Below are positions 55,938-64,000 of a stretch of DNA of 64,000 nucleotides, piece after piece. Location of the stretch: NCBI GenBank assembly GCA_025526915.1, contig JAHLKH010000124.1, positions 1 through 64,000 on the forward strand, in the 5' to 3' direction. Position numbers and translations under genes: made by a program. Numbering within the stretch: position 1 is the first letter of the stretch; the number at the start of each line of letters is the position of its first letter. Below the pieces are notes generated by a model that made no database searches, was not told the DNA's origin, and worked only from the letters and a program-made list of their open reading frames with translations. This DNA is from Entophlyctis helioformis (lineage: Eukaryota; Chytridiomycota; Chytridiomycetes; Chytridiales; Chytriomycetaceae).

Positions 55938-58900
55938 TCATGCAGAAGGGTGGAGGAAGGCGCAGTCGTCGCCGTACTTGCACTTGGGGTAGAACCTGCC
56001 ATCCAGCAACGCAAGGGTCAGTCATTGCGGTTGATCTGCCATGGATCCAGCGCAAGAAACTTACTTGCACGCCTCGGTCGGGTGCGAGTAGATGCATCCG
56101 TGGTCCTTGTTGATGCACTTTTGGCCGTAGATGCACTTGGCAACGCCGCGCTTGGCGACGTTGCTGGCGGATGCCTGGCGCTTGACGCGGACAGCAGGCT
56201 CAGAGGCAGTCGCAGGGGCAGAGGCAGAGGCAGACTCGTCATCAAGACGAGCGTCTTCTGCAGGGACAGAGGCAGCCAGAGTCTCGGTGGCGGTCGCAGT
56301 AGTCGTTGTAGTGGTGGTGGTAGTGGCCGAGTTGCGCGACACGGTGCTGCGCTTGCTGGTAGCCGTAAGCGTGTCCTTGACGAAAAAGTCTGCAAGCGTG
56401 GGCATCTGCGGTGCATCATCAACAACGCTCGTGCGCGAGTTGCGCTTCTTGAGCTGCTGCTTCTTCTGCGACTCGGAGGACCGCTTCGAGTTGAGCTGCT
56501 TGCCGTGCTCACCAGCGTTCTGGTTGCCGTTGGCATTGCCCTGGCCCCGACGTCCCTGGCGCTGGCCACTGCCCTGCTGCTGCGACTGGTCTGCACCATA
56601 CACCGGGTACGTGTAGTTGGCGTATGCAGGGTAGTAGTGCTCGCCCACTCCAGCAGCATCCACAGCGCCTGCCCATCAACACAAAAGAGCATGTCAGCAC
56701 CGATCGCAGCATCAAGGAGTATGGCGAGCAGCCAGCTGTGCGCTTACCTCCAGGAATGAACTCGACAGCATTGAAGTTGAAGCTGGCAGTCGGGGACGAC
56801 GTCTGCTGCTTCTTTTCGGTTTGGGGCTCGGAAGCCTGCTCGCCAGCATCAAGCTGCTCGACAGACGACACCTGGATCTCCTCCTCGCTGACCTCGACCT
56901 CGGCGGTGCCAACAACAGTCACGCTCTCGGCAACCGACTCGACAGACGATGAGATCGACTCGATGGAAGCAGCCTTCTTGAGGGAGTTCTCCTCGCGCTC
57001 CTCGACAATCGTCTCGGCAATGGACTCGATGGAAGTGGTCTTCTTGAGCAGCGTTTCGGTGGCGACAATGACAGTCGTCTCAACAGTAGTGGTCTCAACG
57101 GTAGTGGTCTCGACAGTGGCTGTCTCCTCGACGGCGGCAATCTCCTCGGCAGTGGTCTCGACGGAAACCTGGTCTTCGACGACGGCCTCGACAACAGCGG
57201 CGATCGCCTCGGCAGCAATCTCGACTGCAGCCTCAACTGCAGCCTCAATCGTAGCCTCGACGGCATCGGTCTGGTCAAGCGCCAGCACCTCGTCGACCTC
57301 CTCTGGCTCAGCCTCTTCAAGAATCGGCGAGAGCGGCGACGCGTCAAGGTAAATGTTCTGGTCGTCCGCAAAGCTCGTGACATTGACAAGGAGCGGAGCA
57401 GACGCCTCTGCGAGATCCAACGCCCTTAGAGCAGCATCGACGTCCGCGCGAATGTCGTCCGCGTCCTCGTCCTCGATCTGGACCGACATGTTTCCAACAG
57501 CGATGGCATTGACAGCCTCGATCTCCTCCTCGTTGCCGTCAATCTCGGTGACATTGGCGGTGTCAAAGGCAGCCATCGACGACGAGCCGCCAAGAGCGTT
57601 CGAGAGGAGAGCGACGGCAGCGGCAGCATCAGCGAGCTCCTCTTCGTTGAACTGCTGGTCGTGCTCCATTTCGTCGTACGCCTGGAGCTCCTCCATCATG
57701 GCAAGCAGCTCGCGGCGCTTGGATGGATCGGCACCCATGACCTGGAACACAGCTTCCATGGCAGCCTGCTTGTTGGCAGCGCCAAAGAAGGTCTTGGCCT
57801 CCTCCTCGTCGTCGTCGTCATTGTCGTCGCAATCGATGTAGTCCTCGTCGTTCTCGTCATCGGCAAGAGTCTCGTGGCTTTGGTTCTGCGAAACGATCAT
57901 GTCAAGCAGAGCCTTGTCCATGTAGCGCTCGGCGTCATCGTTCAGGCTGTCGAGAGCGCGGGACAGACCGGCACCGGCGGCAAGTGCGCTCATCTCCTCG
58001 AAGAGATCTAGCGAGAGAAGGCGCAAGAGGACGGCTTGGTGTGAGTGGTCCAACTGGTGCACCGAAAGAGCGACGCCGTCGCACAGACAACGACAGAGCG
58101 GAGCCTTGAATGCAAAGGGACAACGACCGCCACAGGCAAAGCGAATACAGTGTCAGAGCAAGGACGGGCTTACCGTCGGAAGGCTCGATCTGCTCAAGGA
58201 TGGCCTCGAGCGTCGCCATGCGCTCCTCGTGGCCGGCCAGCTCGGCGTCGGCGTTGTTGCTTGTGGCAGAAGCAGCCTGGTGGGCAAGCGGGCCATGACG
58301 TTGAATGGAAGAGGAGACGGGTCAGAGGCAGGCCAGAATGGAGTGTGCACCAAGAGCGCTGCATGGCGGCACTGCCGCAGAATGCAGGTGTGGCAGCAAT
58401 GCAGAAAGGTGCTCGTTGTGTTGACGGGGCACAGAAACGCACCTGTGGAGTAGCGTAGCCAGAATCGGCATCTCTGTGCGATGCGCTTTTCTTTGTGGTG
58501 GTCGTCGAGGTCGTCGTGGTGGTGGTGGTCGTGGTGGTGGTGGTGGTCGAAGCAGAAGATGAAGAGGCGGCAGCGGCAGCAGCAGCACGGGCAGCGGCTT
58601 TCTTGGCCTTGCTGGCCTTCTTGGCCTCCTTGGCCTGCATGTACTCCTTGGAGTACTTGATGCTGCGGTCCTTGGGCTTGTCGTCGTCCAGCGGCGACGT
58701 CCAAGCAGAGGCGGCAATCGAGCCAACAACGAGCACAGCGAGCGACAGGATCCAGAAGCGGGCCGTGGTTGCGTGCGAAACAGCGGCGACCTTGGGCATG
58801 GGGACGGAGATGTTGCGCAGCCAGCGGTCGGGCCGGATGCCAGACGCAGCGGTCGCAGCGGCCGCAAGCGAGACGGCGACTAAGCCAAACGTGGCAGCGT

Positions 58901-58955
58901 CGTTGTCGCTCGGCGGCTCGTTGGCGTTGCGGCGGGCTGGGCGGCTCTGCTGCAT
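55938..58955 (-). CDS. Membrane-segment protein with acidic Thr/Val-rich middle and C-terminal CCCH zinc fingers
   Basis: Exons 58955-58443, 58276-58174, 58007-56748, 56668-56065 and 55995-55938 give 845 aa in a single open frame. Exon 1 has two hydrophobic segments (LVAVSLAAAATAASG; FWILSLAVLVVGSIAASAW), then a Lys/Ala coil. Exons 2-3 hold a helical start (ERMATLEAILEQIEPSD joined to DLFEEMSALAAG) and a very acidic Glu/Val/Thr-repeat region. The C-terminus has two CCCH fingers, CIYGQKCINKDHGCIYSHP and CKFYPKCKYGDDCAFLHPSA, like the Nab2/ZC3H14 poly(A)-binding type. The exon 1-2 join is in phase but unusual. The CCCH protein may instead start at Met 58219, leaving exon 1 as a separate membrane protein. 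Confidence 0.6.
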
Positions 58956-59021
58956 TCTGAATTGCACGGCAAGTGGAAATTTGCAGGTCGCCTGTTTTTG
59001 TTGCAACTTTGCATCTGCACG
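58956..59021. promoter_or_regulatory. Short divergent promoter of the CCCH gene and WDR70
   Basis: 66 bp between opposing start codons (58955 minus, 59022 plus). No TATA box. Confidence 0.5.
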
Positions 59022-61393
59022 ATGGACGACGCAGCGCTGATGCGGGCCATGGGCCTGCCCGTCGGCTTTGGCGGCGGCACTGCTGCTCGGCAGAGCGCTC
59101 ACGCCCCTGCATCTGCGTCTGCATCTGCGTCTGCATCTTCGAAAGCTGCTGCTCCAGCGGTTCCAGCATCCAAGGCAAAGGATGCTGCAAGCAGCAGCAA
59201 GTCGGCCAGGCAAGACGACGACAACGACAACGATGACGACCTCATCGGACCGCCCATGCCGCCGCAAGCCAGTGCCAGGGTTGCAGGCTCAGATGCAGAT
59301 GCAAAGACTGGCAGCAGCAAGAGCAGGAGACCCAGCGACAGCGACGATGATGAGGACGACGACGACGACGGCGACGACGCCAGCAACGCATTCGAGGCAG
59401 ACGCGCTGCCCATCGCCGAGCGGGCTGCACTCCGAGACCATCTCAAGTCGGTGACTGCGCTTGCGCTCGACTCTGGCGGCGGCCGCTTCATCTCGGCCGG
59501 CCGAGACAACATGGTCAAGATGTGGGACTTTTACGGCATGAACGTGTCCATGAAGCCGTTCAGATCCTTCGAGCCGGTCGAGGGCAATCCGATCCGCGAC
59601 GTGCAGTTCAATGCTGCTGGCGACAAGTTCCTTGTGGCACCGAGCACCAACCAGATGAAGATCTACGATCGAGAAGGGTCCCAGCTGTGCGTCTCGGCTG
59701 TGGTGCATGCGACTCTGGCTCTTGCTGCGCAATGGCTGACGCAACGCACTGGCATTGGAACGGCAGGCTCGAGTTTGTCAAGGGCGATCCGTACATCCGC
59801 GATCTTCGACACACAAAGGGGCACGTGGCCGCGCTGACCTGTGGCCGCTGGCATCCACACGACAAGAAGTTGTGCCTGTCGGCATCACTGGACGGCACGA
59901 TCCGTATCTGGGATGTGGAGGCCGCAGTCAAACAAAAGGATGTCATTGTGGTCAGGTCCAAACAGGCCGGCGGTCGCACCAACGTCACCGCAGCTGCCTA
60001 CTCCAACGACGGCAAGATGATTGCTGGAGGTCAGTCGTGATGCGACTCCGTGTCGCTTGCGAACACCATCGACTGACGCTGAGACACTCGTTGTGGCAGC
60101 TGCGTCTGATGGTGCCCTCCGCATCTGGAACGCAAGCGGCCCGTACATCAACCCAACGCATGTAAGCCCATTATGCCCAGAGCGTGTGGCTCCATGGTGC
60201 ATGGACTTGGATTGACGCGCGTCTTGGACACAGACGGCCGAGAATGCCCACATGCAAGGCGGATCGGCGTCGTCCGTCTCGTTCTCGATCAACAACCAGC
60301 ACATTCTCACCCGCGCCATGGACGATACGCTCAAGCTGTGGGACATTCGCAACTTTAAGAAACCCGTCGCGGCCGTGCCGGATCTGCCAACGTTTTACGA
60401 GGAGACCAACGCTATATTCTCGCCCAACGACCGCTATGTGCTCACCGGCACGTCGGTCAAGAAGGGGGTCGAGAAGGGATCCATCCTCGTGTTTGACCGC
60501 CACACGCTCGAGAGTGTTCAAGAGATTCCTATGGACAGCCCCGTGGTGCGCGTGCTGTGGTCAGGTAAACTGAACCAGATCTTTGCGGGCACAGGCGACG
60601 GAAGCGTGCAAGTGTTGTACGACCCAGTCATGAGCATGGGAGGCATCAAAGCACCCCTTGCGCGCAAGCCAAAGAAGCTGGCAGTGGACGACTATGCGAT
60701 TGCCATGTAGGTAGCGGATATGTGGCGGGTAAGTGTGTTTGTCAAGCTGACGTTGAATGGCGAGGGATGCAGCAACCCGCATGGCGTCGATGGGCCCATC
60801 TTCACGCCAGGAGCGCACATGCGCGGCGAGAAGCCCAGATCCAAGCGCAAGGTGCATGAGGAAGAGATCAACAAGCGCCGCCCAGGTAACTGCCTGCTCC
60901 AGCTGCCCTTGCAGAGACGAGCTGTGCGACACTGTGCGACACTGTGCGTTTGCTTACAGCGCGTGCTGTTGCAGAGGTGCCGTCGAGCGTGTCAGGACAC
61001 GGCAAGGGCGGCAAGCTGGGCACAAGTGTCATGCAGCACATGATGCGCAACTTTATTGACAAGGACGAGCGGCGGCAGGAGGATCCTCGCGAGGCGATTC
61101 TCAAGTTTGCAGAGGAAGCAGCGGGTGGGTGGCTTGCATCTGGTGGCTTGATGCTTGTAGCTTGTAGCCTGTAGCTTGTCGCTTGTGCACACGCGGATCT
61201 CGCCACGACTGGCTGGCTGACGGACTGGCTGACCGGCCGACTGGCCCGCTGGCCATCTTGTGCCGACGCGACCACAGCGAATCCGTTCTTTGTCACGCCC
61301 GCGTACAAGGACAACAAGCAGGTGTTTTCGGAAAAGGTGTACGAGGACGACATGGAGCAGGTCATTGCCGAGCGCAAGAAGCGGCGCCAGTGA
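59022..61393 (+). CDS. WDR70: WD40-repeat protein WDR70
   Basis: Exons 59022-59686, 59767-60029, 60100-60161, 60234-60706, 60773-60885, 60975-61124 and 61278-61393 give 613 aa. The N-terminus is Ala/Ser-rich, then acidic (DDDEDDDDDGDDAS). WD repeats follow, including ALALDSGGGRFISAGRDNMV, DVQFNAAGDKFLVAPSTNQM, HDKKLCLSASLDGTIRIWDV, AASDGALRIWNASG, TRAMDDTLKLWDIRNFKK and IFAGTGDGSVQVLYDP. The C-terminal extension (INPHGVDGPIFTPGAHMRGE; PREAILKFAEEAA; NPFFVTPAYKDNKQVF) is characteristic of WDR70. In humans and fission yeast WDR70 works with a CUL4-DDB1 complex in histone H2B ubiquitination at DNA breaks. Its neighbour HUS1 is also a checkpoint gene. Confidence 0.94.
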
Positions 61394-61421
61394 GGCGGGG
61401 CGGGGCTGGGCGGGGCGGGGG

Positions 61422-61525
61422 GCGATGCGATGCGATGCGATGCGATGCGATGCGATGCGATGCGATGCGATGCGATGCGATGCGATGCGATGCGATGCGA
61501 TGCGATGCGATGCGATGCGATGCGA
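61422..61525. repeat. (GCGAT)n pentanucleotide microsatellite, about 21 copies
   Basis: Perfect GCGAT array starting 29 bp after the WDR70 stop codon. It is preceded by a (GGGGC)n-like G-rich stretch at 61395-61421. Confidence 0.97.
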
Positions 61526-61686
61526 GGTGGTGCCAGCCAAGTCGCTTGTGCAGTGTGGATGAATGAACGGAATGCAATGTGGATGAATGCATCTGCACTG
61601 TGGCAGTGAAGCGTGCAAGCGACCGAACAAGACTGCCTGCCCCTCGTCTTGTCCGGACATCGACCAACACGCAACCACCAGCCACG

Positions 61687-62980
61687 ATGCGCATGCGAGC
61701 CAACATTGTCAATCCAACGATGCTGATCAGTGCGTCGCTCCGTCTGTCTGTCTCTCGCTGTCTGTCTGTCTCCCTCTCTCTCCCTCTCTTGGCTGGCGGA
61801 CTGACCACCACCCGGACCCACCGTTCTGAGCCAGAGCTCGGCCAAACGCTGGAGCGGCTGCACAAGCAGTGGATCTTCCACATGGCGCCCGATCGTCTGC
61901 GCTTCACCGTCTCCCGTGCCGACTTCCAGACGGGCACCCAGGTGTGGGCCCAGCTGGGCACGGTGAGTGTCTCCACCCTTGATGTGCGCTGCTGAGCAGT
62001 GCCGGGTGCCTGATGTGCTGCGGGCCGCCTGGACTGACGGCCTGCTGCCGCTCCTCGCAGGATGCGCTGTTTGAAGAGTTCCGCATCGAGAGCGCCAGCG
62101 ACAACCAAATCTGGCTCGAGCTCAACGGCGACCATCTGCTGCGTGCACTCCGGTCGGGCCAGAAGGCCTCGCAGGTGGTCATGCGGCTTACCAAAAAGGA
62201 CAATCTGCCCGTGCTCTCCTTCACCATCACCAACCAGGTGCGTTTGTCTCGTCTGCATGCGCATCGGCATGGCAACCATCTCATCAAGCCACGGACAGAG
62301 CCGGCAAGGCAAGATGATCGTGCTCGTTCAAGACGTGCCTGTGCGCGTCATCTCGCCCGACAAGACCGACGAGTTCCGTGAGCCAATGCCAACGAGCCCT
62401 GAAGTCATGATCATGCTGCCGCCCATCCACACCGTGCGCACAGTCGCAGAGCGCATGCGGTCCATCGGCCAGCGGCTCGTGCTGTCTGGAAACATGGCTG
62501 GCCAGTTCTCCATGAGCGTGTCAAACGACATTGTCCGAGTGCAGACATTCTTCAAAGACCTTGTCAACGTCAATCAGCGTATGTACTGCCAGCCATGCAT
62601 CTCCGTGTCGTTCGTACACTGCGTGGCAGCAATAATCTGTTCGCGCAGAGCTGACTTCTCCATCCATGACAGAGAGCGAGTTGGAGCAGCCGTCTTCGCG
62701 GCGCAGCCCCACCGAATTCGTGGTGGTCGAAGTCGACATTCGCGACTTTATCAAGTTTGTCCAGTGCTACCAAGTGCATCCCACCAAGATCGTGTGCTGT
62801 AAGCCGGCGCTCTTCCGCTGCTCTTGTCTGCAGTCTGGCTGATTCTCTGAATGCGCAGTCATGTACGAGCGGCAGTCGCTCCTCCTGTATGCCATCCTGG
62901 GCGAGACAGACGATGACGACCAGCACTTGGACGACAAGAATGGATCCCTCATATATCGCATTCCGCTGCGATCAAAATGA
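61687..62980 (+). CDS. HUS1: Checkpoint clamp subunit HUS1
   Basis: Exons 61687-61729, 61835-61962, 62061-62237, 62299-62578, 62673-62798 and 62859-62980 give 291 aa (family about 280). The N-terminus MRMRANIVNPTMLIKLGQTL and MAPDRLRFTVSRAD match the first clamp lobe. RRLTKKDN-type strands (VMRLTKKDNLPVLSFTITNQ) and LVQDVPVRVISPD lie at the interdomain connection. EMPTSPEV-like MLPPIHTVRTVAERMRSIGQ and IYRIPL are at the second lobe. HUS1 forms the 9-1-1 ring with RAD9 and RAD1 that loads at DNA lesions and activates the Mec1/ATR pathway. The first coding exon is only 43 nt. Confidence 0.92.
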
Positions 62981-62996
62981 TGCCAGGACACGTAGC

Positions 62997-63002
62997 AATA
63001 AA
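62997..63002 (+). terminator. Polyadenylation signal AATAAA
   Basis: AATAAA, 17 bp after the HUS1 stop, in the 119-bp spacer to the convergent CHM7 gene. Confidence 0.5.
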
Positions 63003-63099
63003 CACGCTGCATCCACTTGTATGTATGCGCTTGGATGCCACCATGAGTTCGTGTATTACAAAGATCGCGTCTATGCACCAGATGCCGCATGCTTGCGTC

Positions 63100-64000
63100 T
63101 TATGCCAGAGCCGCTTCCAGAGCAGGCTTGCCGCTCTTGCCGCTCTTGCCGCTCTTGGCCGTGCTCTCCGCGTCGCCTCCAGACTGCTGAGTAACACCGG
63201 CATCGGCACTTGCAGAGGCAACAACCGATGGCAGCGGCGCTGCCGACACGGACAGCCCCGAAAGCTTGGTCTCGACATCGCGCACCTTCTCTTCCTCCAC
63301 AAGCCTGTCCAGCTCGCGCAGCATCTCGCTGTCGTCCATCTCCACGCCCTGCGCCTCGAGGATCGCCGTCTGGCCGTCTGTAAAGGCACGCTCAATGTCG
63401 GACGCGTCTGCAAGGACATCCTGCACGTCGTCCATGACTGCATCCGCACGCTCAGCCGTGAGGTTGTGCTGCTTCAGGAACGTGCGCAGTGTCGATGTGC
63501 CTGCTTCGTACGCCGTGAGGATCTGGACATTCAGCAGCGTCAGTCGGGCATTCGGTTGGGACGGATGTCAGTTCGCATGACGATGGTCCTGTGCAGATGC
63601 AGCCTTGGTACAAACCTCTGAATCGCTCTCGGCGCTCTGGATTTTGTGCAGCACCATGTCCAGTGTCTCTAATGATGCAGCGCGCTGGTTGCACGACTGC
63701 TCTAGGTTCTTGCGCTGACGGAGCGCATTGAGTGCGCGATGCTTCAGCTTGCTGGCTGCCGCCTGTCGCGCTTGCTCGGTGAGACTACGCACCATTCAAG
63801 AGATGAGTCACTGGCGTCATGAACAGAAACGATGCGTCGCATGATACCTGAGCATCTTGGCCTCCATCTCCGACACTTGCGCTGTCAGCTTGCGGATCGT
63901 TGCCTTGATGGTCACAATGCCACGATCTGCCTTGCTGATGGCAAGTCTGGGTCCATCTGCCACGGCAGAGGCGGACACGCCAGACTTGGACGTCTGGCGC
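63100..64000 (-). CDS. CHM7: ESCRT-III-related CHM7/CHMP7, 5' end cut by window
   Basis: Visible exons are >64000-63848, 63784-63616 and 63522-63100. Translation shows LAISKADRGIVTIKATIRKL, then a charged helix SLTEQARQAAASKLKHRALN, RQRKNLEQSCNQRAASLETL, then SDSEILTAYEAGTSTLRTFL and a MIM-like acidic helix (DDSEMLRELDRLVEEEK). This helical array and the AYEAGTSTLR segment fit the Snf7-like half of Chm7. Chm7 recruits ESCRT-III to the nuclear envelope for pore surveillance and sealing. The N-terminal winged-helix half lies outside the window. The C-terminus ends in a GKSGKSGK repeat. Confidence 0.82.

Overview
The window reads as nuclear DNA of a fungus. It has short GT-AG introns, many with a CTGAC/CTAAC-like branch site 15-30 nt before the acceptor. 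It carries fungal Zn2Cys6 regulators with the fungal-specific middle domain, plus eukaryotic housekeeping genes (RPB6, RPN13, NDUFB3, HUS1, WDR70, CHM7) and a tRNA-Arg. Many genes have 5-15 exons. Together with GPI-phospholipase D, an RFX factor and an OCRL-type phosphatase, this points to an early-diverging, chytrid-like fungus rather than an ascomycete yeast; that placement is inference. Gene models were built by eye: for each I checked that splice junctions keep frame and restore family motifs. No transcript evidence was available.

Layout. 1-0.9 kb: 5' part of a stomatin/SPFH gene (-). 1.1-15.8 kb: five Zn2Cys6 regulator genes in a row (four -, one +), rich in Gln tracts, four of them with introns inside the zinc cluster. 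16.0-17.8 kb: proteasome ubiquitin receptor RPN13 (-, 11 exons). 17.8-21.3 kb: gene-poor, with one TATA-preceded small ORF and tRNA-Arg(ACG). 21.3-33.4 kb: a secreted/redox block made of a duplicated four-Cys secreted protein (-), GPI-PLD (+), flavodoxin-like quinone reductase (+), tyrosinase (+), a single-pass SH3 protein (+) and RidA/Mmf1 (+). 33.4-37.4 kb: SMYD methyltransferase (-) and HAD hydrolase (+) with start codons 11 bp apart, then a cytosolic 5'-nucleotidase III (-). 37.6-40.4 kb: a weak small gene and an unrecognised six-exon gene (-). 41.5-48.4 kb: RFX factor (-) and a large EF-hand protein (-). 48.7-53.5 kb: OCRL/INPP5B-type inositol 5-phosphatase (+, 15 exons). 53.9-58.9 kb: NDUFB3 (+), RPB6 (-), and a gene joining a membrane segment to CCCH fingers (-). 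59.0-64 kb: WDR70 (+), HUS1 (+) and partial CHM7/CHMP7 (-).

The most useful leads are: the Zn2Cys6 gene array with intron-split zinc clusters (one stopless in-frame intron, one 15-nt microexon); tyrosinase next to a quinone reductase; the cysteine-rich/TM/SH3 receptor-like protein; the duplicated secreted protein with a frame break; the TM-plus-CCCH gene; and repeated use of GC-AG introns. I found no CRISPR array, insertion sequence, viral gene or other clear mobile element.
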